64,000 nucleotides of DNA from positions 8,370,001 through 8,434,000 of the forward strand of contig NZ_CP107954.1 in the NCBI RefSeq assembly GCF_036067295.1. The letters are read 5' to 3'. Below the pieces are notes generated by a model that saw only the letters and a program-made list of their open reading frames with translations, made no database searches and was not told the DNA's origin. Numbering within the stretch: position 1 is the first letter of the stretch; every line of letters starts with the position of its first letter. Below are positions 45,389 through 54,368 of the stretch, piece by piece. Source of the stretch: Kribbella sp. NBC_00382. Its GTDB lineage: Bacteria > Actinomycetota > Actinomycetes > Propionibacteriales > Kribbellaceae. Both the position numbers and the translations under genes were made by a program.

Positions 45389-45441
45389 GATCTCTGGCTG
45401 GTGCATCTGTGCTAAACAGGCGGTAACCAAAGGGGCCCATC

Positions 45442-46596
45442 GTGGACCAGTTAACTCTCGGCGTCATCGGCCGTTCGCGTAAAGAGAACGAGCATCGGCT
45501 GCCGATCCATCCGCATCATTTCGAACGTATCGACGACGATCTGCGGCAGCGCATCTTCCTCGAGTCCGGGTACGGCGAGAAGTTCGGGATCTCCGACGTG
45601 GAGCTGTCCCGGTCCGTAGCAGGCGTCCTTGACCGGGAACAGCTGATCGCCAGGACCGACGTCGTACTCCTGCCGAAGCCGCAACACGAAGACCTGGCCG
45701 AGTTCCGTACCGGCCAGATCCTGTGGGGCTGGCCGCACTGCGTCCAGGACGACAAGGTGACCCAGCTCGCGATCGACCGCGAGCTCACCCTGATCGCCTT
45801 CGAGGCGATGAACCACTGGACCGACGACGGCCGGTTCAACCTGCACGTCTTCCACAAGAACAACGAGCTGGCCGGCTACTGCTCGGTGCTGCACGCGCTG
45901 GAGATGATCGGCTCGACCGGTGACTACGGCCGCAGGCTCAACGCGGTGGTGATCGGCTTCGGCGCGACGGCCCGCGGTGCCGTGACCGCGCTGGCGGCGC
46001 ACGGGATCCACGACGTCGACGTACTGACCGGACGTGGCGTGGCGGCGGTCAGCTCGCCGATCCACTCCGCCCGGATGATCCAGTTCGACCACGAGGACCC
46101 CGACGACACCAGTGACCCACGGCGCAGTCACGCGCTGATCGACGACGAGCGGGTGCCGCTGGCCGGGTTCCTGGCCCAGCACGACATCGTCGTGAACTGT
46201 GTGCTGCAGGATCCGGACGCGCCGCTGACGTTCCTGATCGAGGAGGACCTGGCCCAGTTCGCGCCGGGCAGCCTGATCGTGGACGTCTCCTGCGACCTGG
46301 GCATGGGCTTCAGCTGGGCCCGCCCGACCGGCTTCGCCGAGCCGACCTTCACCGTCGGCGACAACATCACGTACTACGGCGTCGACCACACCCCGTCGTA
46401 CCTGTGGAACTCGGCCAGCTGGGAGATCAGCGAGGCCCTGCTGCCGTATCTGCGGACGGTTCTCGACGGGCCGGAGTCCTGGCACGCCGACACGACGATC
46501 GATCGCGCCATCGAGATCGAGGGCGGCCGGATCCGCAATCCCGGCGTCCTCTCCTTCCAGCACCGCTCCCCCACGTACCCGCACGCGCACCTCTAG
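45442..46596 (+). CDS. N5-(carboxyethyl)ornithine synthase-like dehydrogenase
   Basis: 384 residues, alanine dehydrogenase/PNT superfamily. The N-terminus GVIGRSRKENEHRLPIHPHH aligns with the substrate-binding part of the family; the NAD(P) loop is VVIGFGATARGAV (about 171-183); the C-terminal YYGVDHTPSYLWNSASWEIS is characteristic of carboxyethylornithine synthases, which condense ornithine or lysine with pyruvate. It lacks biosynthetic neighbours. Function is inferred by family resemblance only. Confidence 0.72.
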   Translation: MDQLTLGVIGRSRKENEHRLPIHPHHFERIDDDLRQRIFLESGYGEKFGISDVELSRSVAGVLDREQLIARTDVVLLPKPQHEDLAEFRTGQILWGWPHCVQDDKVTQLAIDRELTLIAFEAMNHWTDDGRFNLHVFHKNNELAGYCSVLHALEMIGSTGDYGRRLNAVVIGFGATARGAVTALAAHGIHDVDVLTGRGVAAVSSPIHSARMIQFDHEDPDDTSDPRRSHALIDDERVPLAGFLAQHDIVVNCVLQDPDAPLTFLIEEDLAQFAPGSLIVDVSCDLGMGFSWARPTGFAEPTFTVGDNITYYGVDHTPSYLWNSASWEISEALLPYLRTVLDGPESWHADTTIDRAIEIEGGRIRNPGVLSFQHRSPTYPHAHL

Positions 46597-46607
46597 CCGG
46601 TACTACG

Positions 46608-46641
46608 CCCGCGCAGCGGCTCTAGAGGGCTGCTGCGCGGG
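46608..46641 (+). terminator. Hairpin after the dehydrogenase gene
   Basis: Perfect 10-bp stem CCCGCGCAGC (46608-46617) with GCTGCGCGGG (46632-46641), loop containing the palindrome CTCTAGAG, 11 bp after the stop codon and before cobG. AAAT follows. Confidence 0.7.
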
Positions 46642-46669
46642 AAATCGGGCGGGAAAGTAGCATCACGCC

Positions 46670-47830
46670 GTGGTGCCTCCTGAAAGAACTGTGCCGGACC
46701 GCTGTCCGGGCGTTCTCGCCGTGCACGAGGCGGCCGATGGCGGGCTGGCTCGGGTGCGACTGCCTGGTGGCGTGCTGAGCGTGTCCCAGCTGCAGGTGCT
46801 GACTACCGCTTCTGTGGAGCTGGGCGACGGGCACCTTGAGCTCACCTCTCGTGCGAACGTGCAGCTCCGGGCGCTGCAGCCTGGTGCGCCGGTGGAGCTG
46901 TCTGAGCGGCTGTATGCGGCGGGGTTGCTGCCGTCGATCACGCATGAGCGGGTGCGCAACATCCTCGCCTCACCACTCTCCGGACTCGACCAGCACAGCC
47001 GGTACGACGTACTGCCGCTCGTTGGCGAGTTGGACCGCCTACTGTGCGCTACCCCCGGCCTGGCCGCCTTGCCCGGCCGCTTCCTGTTCGCGCTGGACGA
47101 TGGACGGGGAGACCTGGCATCCGCCAAGGCAGATGTCGCCGTACGGATGCTCGATGGTCAGCAGGGTGAGCTGGTGCTCGCCGGGGTCGCCACCGGAGTG
47201 CAGGTGCCTGCCGAGCGCGTGGTCGAGGTGATGGCGGCCGCCGCGGAGGCGTTCCTGTCGGAACGCGCCGAGCAGGAGTCTGAGGCTTGGCGGTTGGGTG
47301 AGATGGAGGACGGGCCGCAGAGGGTTCAGAAACGGCTTGGTCTCACCAGCGGTCCGACTGGCCTGCAGGGCGGGAGCGCACCGGCTGTTGCGGGGGCCTT
47401 TGGAGGACCTCGTGGGGGTGTGGTGGTGACTGTGCCGCTGGGGGTGCTCGGCGCCGAGCAGGCTCGGGCTTTGGCTGAGGCTGGTTCGGCCGTGCGGGTT
47501 ACGCCGTGGCGGTCTGTGGTGGTGCCGGGAGGTCAGTGCGCGATGGACGGGCTGCGGCGGGTTGGCTTGGTGTTGGAGGCGGACTCGGCTTGGAATGGGG
47601 TTACTGCGTGTGCTGGGCGGCCGGGGTGTGGGAAGGCGTTGGGCGATGTGCGGGGGGATGCTCGGCGCGTAGTACCGGGGTGGTCTGGTGGTGGGCGGGT
47701 GCACTGGTCGGGGTGTGAGCGGCGGTGCGGGAAGCCTGGTGGGGAGTTTGTGGATGTGGTTGCCCTCGGGGGTGGCGGTTACGCGGTCGATGGGGTCGCG
47801 ATGGGAGTCGACGAGGTGAGGGCACAGTGA
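46670..47830 (+). CDS. cobG: Precorrin-3B synthase
   Basis: Oxygen-dependent ring-contraction monooxygenase of aerobic cobalamin synthesis, 386 residues, nitrite/sulfite reductase fold. The N-terminal ferredoxin-like half has [16 protein letters not shown]. The 4Fe-4S cysteines are in [10 protein letters not shown] and [11 protein letters not shown]. The GTG start has no strong ribosome-binding site. The stop overlaps cobH (GTGA). The 3' third is distinctly richer in simple G runs than the rest. Confidence 0.9.
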   Translation: MVPPERTVPDRCPGVLAVHEAADGGLARVRLPGGVLSVSQLQVLTTASVELGDGHLELTSRANVQLRALQPGAPVELSERLYAAGLLPSITHERVRNILASPLSGLDQHSRYDVLPLVGELDRLLCATPGLAALPGRFLFALDDGRGDLASAKADVAVRMLDGQQGELVLAGVATGVQVPAERVVEVMAAAAEAFLSERAEQESEAWRLGEMEDGPQRVQKRLGLTSGPTGLQGGSAPAVAGAFGGPRGGVVVTVPLGVLGAEQARALAEAGSAVRVTPWRSVVVPGGQCAMDGLRRVGLVLEADSAWNGVTACAGRPGCGKALGDVRGDARRVVPGWSGGGRVHWSGCERRCGKPGGEFVDVVALGGGGYAVDGVAMGVDEVRAQ

Positions 47831-48459
47831 GTGAGTACGAGTACGTGACCGATGGGGCCGAGATCTATCGGCGGTCGTTCGCGACGATCCGCGCGGAGGC
47901 TGCGCTCGACGGGTTGCCGGCCGACGTGGCGCAGGTCGCCGTACGGATGATCCACGCCTGCGGGATGACGGATCTGGTGCAGGATCTCGCCTGGTCGGAC
48001 GGTGTGGTCAAAGCCGCGCGCGCCGCGTTGCAGGCCGGCGCTCCGATCCTGTGTGACGCATCGATGGTCGCGGCGGGAGTCACCCGCAAGCGGTTGCCCG
48101 CGGCCAACGACGTCGTGTGCACCCTGAGCCACCCGTCAGTGCCTGAGCTGGCCGAGCAGTTCAAGACGACCCGGAGCGCCGCCGCGATCGACCTGTGGGC
48201 CGATCGGATGGCCGGCTCGGTCGTTGCTATCGGCAACGCTCCGACCGCGTTGTTCCGGTTGCTGGAGCTGATCCGCGACGGTGCGCCCCGTCCGGCCGCA
48301 GTACTGGGGATTCCGGTCGGCTTCATCGGTGCCGCCGAGTCCAAGGACGCCTTGGCTGCCAACGAGATGGGCCTCGAATACCTGGTCGTCCGCGGCCGCC
48401 GGGGTGGCAGCGCGATCACCGCCGCCGCCATCAACGCGATCGCGAGCGAGGACGAATGA
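47827..48459 (+). CDS. cobH: Precorrin-8X methylmutase
   Basis: Moves the C11 methyl group to C12 of precorrin-8X to give hydrogenobyrinate; 210 residues from the GTG at 47827. Core motifs: [32 protein letters not shown] (catalytic His in IHACG), [15 protein letters not shown] and [16 protein letters not shown]. It overlaps cobG upstream (GTGA) and cobIJ downstream (ATGA) by four bases each. Confidence 0.96.
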   Translation: MSEYEYVTDGAEIYRRSFATIRAEAALDGLPADVAQVAVRMIHACGMTDLVQDLAWSDGVVKAARAALQAGAPILCDASMVAAGVTRKRLPAANDVVCTLSHPSVPELAEQFKTTRSAAAIDLWADRMAGSVVAIGNAPTALFRLLELIRDGAPRPAAVLGIPVGFIGAAESKDALAANEMGLEYLVVRGRRGGSAITAAAINAIASEDE

Positions 48460-49967
48460 CCGGACGGCTCTGGGGTGTCGGGCTCGGCCCGGGCGACCCC
48501 GAACTCGTCACCGTGAAGGCAGCCCGGCTGATCGGCGAGGCAGACGTCATCGCATACCACAGCGCGCGGCACGGCCGGAGCATCGCGCGCTCAGTGGCAG
48601 CGCCGTACCTGCGTGAAGGCCAGCTCGAAGAGTTGCTGAGGTACCCGCTGACCACCGAGACCACGGATCACCCAGGCGGCTATCAGGGCGCCATGGACGA
48701 CTTCTACGCCGACTGCGCAGCACGGCTCGCGGCGCATCTCGATGCCGGGCGCAACGTCGTCGTACTGGCCGAAGGCGATCCGCTCTTCTACGGCTCCTAC
48801 ATGCACATGCACAAGCGCCTCACTGACCGCTACACGTGCGAGGTAGTGCCTGGGGTGACCTCCGTGAGCGCAGCGGCGGCAGTACTCGGCAGGCCATTGT
48901 GCGAGCGCGACGAGATCCTCACGATCCTCCCCGGCACCTTGCCACCCGACGTACTGGCCGAGCGGCTGCGCACTACTGACGCTGCAGCCGTCATGAAGCT
49001 CGGTAGGACTTTCACCAACGTACGTGAGGCTTTCGAGCTCTCCGGCCGGGCAGACGAGGCCTGGTACGTCGAACGCGCGACCACCGACGCCCAGCGCACC
49101 TCTCCCCTGGCAGACGTCGATCCGGCCTCCGTGCCGTACTTCTCCCTGGCCCTGCTCCCCAGCCCGATCAACACCCCGGCACCGGAGGCCGTACTGCCTA
49201 GGGAGAGCGCAGAGGGCTCAGTGACGGTCGTAGGGCTCGGACCGGCCGGGCCGGAGTGGATGACCCCACAGGTCCGCAATGCGATCGCCGAGGCCGACGA
49301 CCTGATCGGCTACGGCCCGTACATCGACCGGCTGCCCGACCGCGCCCGGCAACGCAAGCACGGGTCGGACAACAAGGTGGAGTCCGAGCGGGCCGCCTTC
49401 GCCCTCGACCTGGCCCGCAAGGGCTCGCGGGTCGTCGTGGTGTCCTCTGGGGATCCAGGGGTGTTCGCCATGGCCAGTGCGGTCACCGAGGTCGCCTCTC
49501 AGCCGGAGTACGCCGACCTCGCCGTCACCGTGTTGCCGGGGATGACTGCGGCGCAGGCGGTGGCTAGTCGCGTCGGTGCGCCTCTCGGCCACGACTACTG
49601 CGTGCTATCGCTGTCGGACCGCCTCAAGCCGTGGGAGGTGATCGCTGCCCGCCTGAGCGCGGCAGCGGCCGCCGATCTCGCCATAGCGATCTACAACCCA
49701 GCCTCTAAGTCCCGTACCTGGCAAGTGGCCGCCACCCGCGACCTGCTGCTCGAACACCGCGCACCGACGACCCCTGTGATCGTCGGGCGTGATGTGGGCG
49801 GCGCGAGCGAGTCAGTCACCGTCACCACGCTGGCCGAGCTGGACCCGGCCACCGTCGACATGCGGTGCCTACTGCTGATCGGCTCCTCGCAGACGCAGAC
49901 AGTCCCCCGCCCTGCCGGTCCGCTGGTTTTCACTCCCCGCCGCTACCCGCGCACAGAGGATCGTTAA
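48456..49967 (+). CDS. cobIJ: Bifunctional precorrin-2 C20- / precorrin-3B C17-methyltransferase
   Basis: 503-residue fusion of two tetrapyrrole methylases. The CobI half (about 1-240) starts [20 protein letters not shown] and has [13 protein letters not shown]. The CobJ half (about 250-503) starts [18 protein letters not shown] and has [11 protein letters not shown] and the C-terminal [12 protein letters not shown]. The same fusion and the order cobG-cobH-cobI are known in mycobacteria. The ATG overlaps the cobH stop (ATGA). Confidence 0.95.
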   Translation: MTGRLWGVGLGPGDPELVTVKAARLIGEADVIAYHSARHGRSIARSVAAPYLREGQLEELLRYPLTTETTDHPGGYQGAMDDFYADCAARLAAHLDAGRNVVVLAEGDPLFYGSYMHMHKRLTDRYTCEVVPGVTSVSAAAAVLGRPLCERDEILTILPGTLPPDVLAERLRTTDAAAVMKLGRTFTNVREAFELSGRADEAWYVERATTDAQRTSPLADVDPASVPYFSLALLPSPINTPAPEAVLPRESAEGSVTVVGLGPAGPEWMTPQVRNAIAEADDLIGYGPYIDRLPDRARQRKHGSDNKVESERAAFALDLARKGSRVVVVSSGDPGVFAMASAVTEVASQPEYADLAVTVLPGMTAAQAVASRVGAPLGHDYCVLSLSDRLKPWEVIAARLSAAAAADLAIAIYNPASKSRTWQVAATRDLLLEHRAPTTPVIVGRDVGGASESVTVTTLAELDPATVDMRCLLLIGSSQTQTVPRPAGPLVFTPRRYPRTEDR

Positions 49968-50045
49968 TTCCTCTCAAGGCCCGCATGAGTCACCTGGTTC
50001 ACGGGTAGGCCCCCGGCGCAGGGCTGACATGTGAGGGGAACGGCA

Positions 50046-50702
50046 GTGGAACAGAGCATCCTGGATGAACCTGAGGCCGATACGACGACCCGGCGGTACG
50101 AGGAAGCCCGGGCCGCTGCTCATCGCGCGATGAGCAGCGTCACGCTGGTCCCCGACAGGCCGGCGGCCGAGCCGACAGAGCCGGAACGGCTGTCCTACCG
50201 AGGGTTCAAGTTCGGCGCCGCGTTCTTCGGCTGGCTGATCATGATCTCGATGCTCGTCCTGCTCTCCGCCGTCGTCGGCGGTGCGGCCATAGCCGGCTAC
50301 TACATTCTGGGCTATACCAAAACCGATCTCGAGGACAACGCCGGCACCGTCGCCATCAGCGCCGCGGCGGCGGTGGTCGTGGTGATCACCTTGGCCTACT
50401 ACATCGGCGGCTACGTCGCGGGCCGGCTGGCCCGGTTCGACGGGATGCGGCAGGGGTTCGGGGTCTGGATGATCTCGCTGCTGCTGATCGTGCTCGCCTC
50501 GTCCGCCGGCGCGTTCCTGAACAGCCGCGAGGACTACGCCGGCCGGATCGACCGTCCCAATGTGCCCCTGACCGACGACACCCTGCTGACCGGCGGGCTC
50601 ATCACGGCCGCCGCGCTGCTGATGCTGCCGCTGCTCTTCGCGCTGCTCGGCGGCCGGACGGGGCAGCGCTACCACGACAAGATCGACGATTTGATCGCTT
50701 AA
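50046..50702 (+). CDS. Membrane protein, tandem paralogue 1
   Basis: 218 residues from the GTG at 50046, which has GAGGGG seven bases upstream. A charged cytoplasmic N-terminus of about 50 residues precedes RGFKFGAAFFGWLI and four predicted membrane helices, with YYIGGYVAGRLARFDGMRQG between helices 2 and 3 and a C-terminal GGRTGQRYHDKID. It is paralogous to the next gene along its whole length. The glycine-rich loop is conserved between the two, suggesting a functional site. Function unknown. Confidence 0.82.
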   Translation: MEQSILDEPEADTTTRRYEEARAAAHRAMSSVTLVPDRPAAEPTEPERLSYRGFKFGAAFFGWLIMISMLVLLSAVVGGAAIAGYYILGYTKTDLEDNAGTVAISAAAAVVVVITLAYYIGGYVAGRLARFDGMRQGFGVWMISLLLIVLASSAGAFLNSREDYAGRIDRPNVPLTDDTLLTGGLITAAALLMLPLLFALLGGRTGQRYHDKIDDLIA

Positions 50703-50770
50703 AGAGTTGAGACGAATACAGGCGGGTACGGGTATTGCGAACGGGGCTGTCGAGGTGAGGAGACGGCGAG

Positions 50771-51418
50771 ATGGTTCAGCAGTACCGGGACGAGGCTGAC
50801 ACCCAGCGGTTCCCGCACAAGGAGTTCACCGAGGACACCGCGGTGGAGCGGCCGACGGCCACGCACCGTGCAGATATCAAGACGTCCACGGCGGCCGAGG
50901 TCGACCCGGTGTACCGGGGCTTCAAGTCCGGCGCCGCCTTCTTCGGCTGGCTGATCGCGATCGGCCTGACGGTCCTGCTGACCGGGATCATCGGCGCCAT
51001 CGCCGCCGCGGTCGACTACGCGGTCACGATCGACCGGTCGATGGCAGAGGACAACGCCGGCACCATCGGCATCGTCTCGGCCGTACTGCTCGTGCTGATG
51101 ATGGCGATCGCCTACTACAACGGCGGGTACGTCGCCGGCCGGCTCGCCCGCTTCGACGGCGCGCGCCAGGGCTTCGGCGTCTGGGCGATCGGGTTCATCG
51201 TGACGCTGGTCGTCGCCGGGATCGGCGCGCTGGCGGGGTCGCAGTACGACGTACTGGACCGGGTCGATCTGCCGTCCGTCCCGATCGCGGACCAGGACCT
51301 GACCACGGGCAGCCTGATTCTGGCGGCCGCTGTCGTGGTGACCAGCCTGCTGGCCGCGGTGATCGGCGGCAAGGCGGGCCAGCGCTACCACAAGCGCATC
51401 GACAACAGCTGGGGCTAG
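50771..51418 (+). CDS. Membrane protein, tandem paralogue 2
   Basis: 215 residues with the same layout as its upstream neighbour: acidic N-terminal tail, RGFKSGAAFFGWLIAIGL, four membrane helices, YYNGGYVAGRLARFDGARQG and C-terminal GGKAGQRYHKRID. Identity is high in the helices and loop but low in the tail. The pair is separated by 68 bp and probably co-transcribed. TIGR-style or DUF assignment is not possible by eye. Confidence 0.82.
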   Translation: MVQQYRDEADTQRFPHKEFTEDTAVERPTATHRADIKTSTAAEVDPVYRGFKSGAAFFGWLIAIGLTVLLTGIIGAIAAAVDYAVTIDRSMAEDNAGTIGIVSAVLLVLMMAIAYYNGGYVAGRLARFDGARQGFGVWAIGFIVTLVVAGIGALAGSQYDVLDRVDLPSVPIADQDLTTGSLILAAAVVVTSLLAAVIGGKAGQRYHKRIDNSWG

Positions 51419-51460
51419 GCGAGCGGGAGTAAGGCGGTCGGCCCGGCTGTTGCACCGGGT

Positions 51461-52522
51461 GTGAAGAGGACCCAGGTTGCGGTGATCGGGGCCGGCCAGG
51501 CCGGGCTGTCGGCGGCGTACCACCTCGTCAGGATGGGGTTCCCCCGGTACGACGGGGTGGTGGTGCTCGACCGCAACCCGGCACCAGGTGGGGCGTGGCA
51601 GCACCGCTGGGACTCGCTCACCATGCACGACGTGCACGGCATCGCCAACCTGCCGGGGGTCTCGGTACCGGCGAGTGCTGGTGAGGAGCGGGCCAATGCG
51701 TTCGTCCCGCGGTACTTCGCCGACTACGAGACTCGCTTCGAGCTCCCCGTCGTACGGCCAGTGATCGTGGAGAGCGTGCGGCACGACAGCGAGCTGTTCG
51801 AGCTGACCACCGACCACGGCGACTACGAGGCGTCGGCGATTGTGAACGCGACCGGGACTTGGAATCGGCCGTTCATTCCCTGGTATCCGGGGATCGAGAC
51901 CTTCAAGGGACGGCAGCTGCACACGGCCGACTACAGCGGCGCCGGCGAGTTCGCCGGGAAGCATGTGCTGGTGGTCGGCGGGGGTGCGTCGGCGGTGCAG
52001 TTGCTCGCGGAGATCTCCGAGGTCGCGAGTACGACGTGGGTGACTCGGAGGCCGCCGGAGTGGCGGATGCCGGGTGAGGAGTTCGGGCCGGAGATCGGGC
52101 GGCAGATCATCGCCAAGGTCGAGGAGCGCGTCCGGGCCGGGCTGCCGCCGAAGAGCGTGGTCGCGGTGACGGGTCTGCAGTTGCGCGAGCAGGAGCAGGC
52201 GGCGTACCGGAAGGGCGTTTACACACGGCTGCCGATGTTCTCCCGGATCACGCCCGACGGTGTGGAGTGGGCGGACGGTCGGGTGGAGCACGTCGACGCG
52301 ATCCTGTGGGCGACCGGCTTCCGTGCCGACCTGGCGCATCTCGCGCCGCTGCACCTGCGCGAACCGTCGGGCGGCATCCGCATGGACGGTACGCACACGG
52401 TGCTCGAGCCGCGCGTACACCTGATTGGCTACGGCCCGTCAGCCAGCACCATCGGCGGTAACCGCGCCGGCTTCCAGGCCGCGCGCCAGTTGCGCGACCT
52501 GCTCCAGCCCGTCGCCGCCTAG
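51461..52522 (+). CDS. Flavin-dependent monooxygenase-like oxidoreductase
   Basis: 353 residues, two-dinucleotide-binding-domain flavoprotein. FAD loop VIGAGQAGLSAAYHL (about 8-22); second NADPH loop VLVVGGGASAVQLLAEI (about 168-184); ATGTW and WATGF motifs as in flavin monooxygenases. Start GTG at 51461. Probably an NADPH-dependent oxygenase of small molecules; substrate unknown. Four-base convergent overlap with the GyrI-like gene. Confidence 0.88.
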   Translation: MKRTQVAVIGAGQAGLSAAYHLVRMGFPRYDGVVVLDRNPAPGGAWQHRWDSLTMHDVHGIANLPGVSVPASAGEERANAFVPRYFADYETRFELPVVRPVIVESVRHDSELFELTTDHGDYEASAIVNATGTWNRPFIPWYPGIETFKGRQLHTADYSGAGEFAGKHVLVVGGGASAVQLLAEISEVASTTWVTRRPPEWRMPGEEFGPEIGRQIIAKVEERVRAGLPPKSVVAVTGLQLREQEQAAYRKGVYTRLPMFSRITPDGVEWADGRVEHVDAILWATGFRADLAHLAPLHLREPSGGIRMDGTHTVLEPRVHLIGYGPSASTIGGNRAGFQAARQLRDLLQPVAA

Positions 52523-52992
52523 CCGCGGAGGCGGAACAGCAGTTCGGTTTCCCACTGGTCCATCGGGACCTCTTGCGGGTCTGACTTGTAGACCTCGAGC
52601 CGGCTGCCCCACAGGTTGCCGTTGACATCCCACTCCAGGCCCTCCTTCTCGGCCCAGGCCAGCAGTTCGCCGGTCGCGCCTTCGAGCCCGTCCGGATGGC
52701 CGATGTGGGTAACGCTCACGTAGCGGCCGCCCGGCAGAACACCGCCGACGATCTCGCCCTCGCCGTGGTGGCGTTCCTCCACCGGCACACCGATCTGCAG
52801 TCCGAGGTCATGCTCCATGTCGACCAAGGTGTAGCGGAAGAACACGTCGCCGATCGGGTCGATCGTGCGGGCGGCGAGCCACCCGAACAGCTCAGGTGTC
52901 CGCCGGGCGAAGTCGGCGATCCCGCTCATCGGGACCTTGCCGCTGAGCGCGATGTACGGCTGGTCTTCGCGCTCGACAATCGTGGGTTCCAT
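52519..52992 (-). CDS. GyrI-like small-molecule-binding protein
   Basis: 157 residues from the ATG at 52992 (MEPTIVEREDQPYIALSG), preceded by GGAGGAG. The arrangement of strands and YVSVTHIGHPDGLEGATGEL then a C-terminal RLEVYKSDPQEVPMDQWETE is the GyrI/SOUL-like fold used by AraC effector domains, here stand-alone without DNA-binding domain. Likely a ligand-binding or hydrolase-like member; exact role unknown. Confidence 0.82.
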   Translation of the reverse strand: MEPTIVEREDQPYIALSGKVPMSGIADFARRTPELFGWLAARTIDPIGDVFFRYTLVDMEHDLGLQIGVPVEERHHGEGEIVGGVLPGGRYVSVTHIGHPDGLEGATGELLAWAEKEGLEWDVNGNLWGSRLEVYKSDPQEVPMDQWETELLFRLRG

Positions 52993-53081
52993 ACCGCTCC
53001 TCCAATGCTGTTCTCCGCAGACTAGCCCCTTGCAGGGCACGTCGTTGAGGCGTGTACTGCAAAGGCCAGGGGGTGGGTTGG

Positions 53082-54368
53082 ATGAAGCGTTTGCTATTGG
53101 TTGTGGCGTTGCTGTTCATGGGGTTGGCGGCACCGGCGGCGGCCGAGCCGGCTACGTCGGTCGGGTATCCGGCTAGTGCGACAGCTACTAGATACAAGGG
53201 GCTGGCGTTCGACACCTGTACTGCGCCGACGGTCGCGACGATGTCCTCGTGGCTGGCGTCGCCGTACAGGGCGATGGGGATCTACTTCGGCGGGGTGAAC
53301 CGGGGATGCCCGAATCAGCCGGAGCTCACGGGCAGTTGGGTACGCACTGTTACGCGGATGGGGTGGCGGCTCATCCCTGTGTACATGGGGTATCAGGCGC
53401 CGTGCACTACGCGGCCCAACGCAGTGAAGCTGACCGTGTCGTCTGCTGCGACTCAGGGGACGGCGCAGGCGGCGGATGCCGCGGCCAAGGCTGCAGCACT
53501 CGGGATCCTGCCGGGTAGTGCGCTCTATGGCGACATGGAGCACTACGACGTCAACGACGCGACCTGCAGGGCGGCAGTACTGCGGTACCTCTCGTCCTGG
53601 ACGAAGGAACTGCACCGCCGCGGCTACATCTCCGCCGTGTACGCCCACCAGGACTCCGGCGCGCGTCACCTGGCGGAGGTCTACAACTCGACCTCCTACG
53701 CGCGCCCGGACGCGGTGTGGATCGCCCGTTGGAACCAGAACTCCGCACTGACGGGTTGGCCACTCATCTCGGATCGCTATTGGTCCATGGGCCAGCGGGC
53801 TAAGCAGTACAACGGCGACCACAACGAGACGTACGGCGGCGTCACCCTCAACATCGACAACGACCGCTTCGACGCACCGGTCGCGTCTACTTGGTACACG
53901 TACACCCTCCGGACGAACATCTACGCCTACAGCGGTCCGTCCACCGCCTACCCGAGGCGGGCGACGATCGCCCGCAACGCCGGCATCCGCATCGTCTGCC
54001 AGACCTTCGGCCCGAAGATCGGTACCAGCGCCGTCTGGGACAAGCTGATCGACGGCACCTACGTCACGGACTACTACGTCCGTACGCCCGGCAACCCCGG
54101 CTACAGCGCGCCCATCCCGGGTTGCAGCCTCCCGTACCAGACCACAACCGACAACCTGGCCAGGCGGCACGGCCCTGGTACCTCATACGCCACCTACCCG
54201 GGCCTCCTGCCGATCGGCTCCCTGGCCTGGGTCACCTGCCAACGAGCCGGCACCACCGTCGGTACCACCGCAGTCTGGAACCGCCTGAGCGACGGCACCT
54301 GGGTCACCGACTACTACGTAGCCAACCCAAGCAACACCACCTACAGCGCCCCCATCCGCCGCTGCTAG
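53082..54368 (+). CDS. Exported DUF1906 glycoside hydrolase-like protein with two SH3-like repeats
   Basis: 428 residues from the ATG at 53082, with a Sec signal (about 1-20). The DUF1906 (Rv2525c-like) TIM-barrel domain covers about 30-270: KGLAFDTCTAPTVATMSSWL, GIYFGGVNRGC, LIPVYMGYQ, GSALYGDMEHYD (acidic catalytic-like pair). Two SH3-like cell-wall repeats follow, each with a TxxNxxxxxGPxT(A/S)Y pattern and ending TYVTDYYV or TWVTDYYV. Likely acts on the cell wall or a polysaccharide. It overlaps the convergent next gene by 4 bp. Confidence 0.85.
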   Translation: MKRLLLVVALLFMGLAAPAAAEPATSVGYPASATATRYKGLAFDTCTAPTVATMSSWLASPYRAMGIYFGGVNRGCPNQPELTGSWVRTVTRMGWRLIPVYMGYQAPCTTRPNAVKLTVSSAATQGTAQAADAAAKAAALGILPGSALYGDMEHYDVNDATCRAAVLRYLSSWTKELHRRGYISAVYAHQDSGARHLAEVYNSTSYARPDAVWIARWNQNSALTGWPLISDRYWSMGQRAKQYNGDHNETYGGVTLNIDNDRFDAPVASTWYTYTLRTNIYAYSGPSTAYPRRATIARNAGIRIVCQTFGPKIGTSAVWDKLIDGTYVTDYYVRTPGNPGYSAPIPGCSLPYQTTTDNLARRHGPGTSYATYPGLLPIGSLAWVTCQRAGTTVGTTAVWNRLSDGTWVTDYYVANPSNTTYSAPIRRC

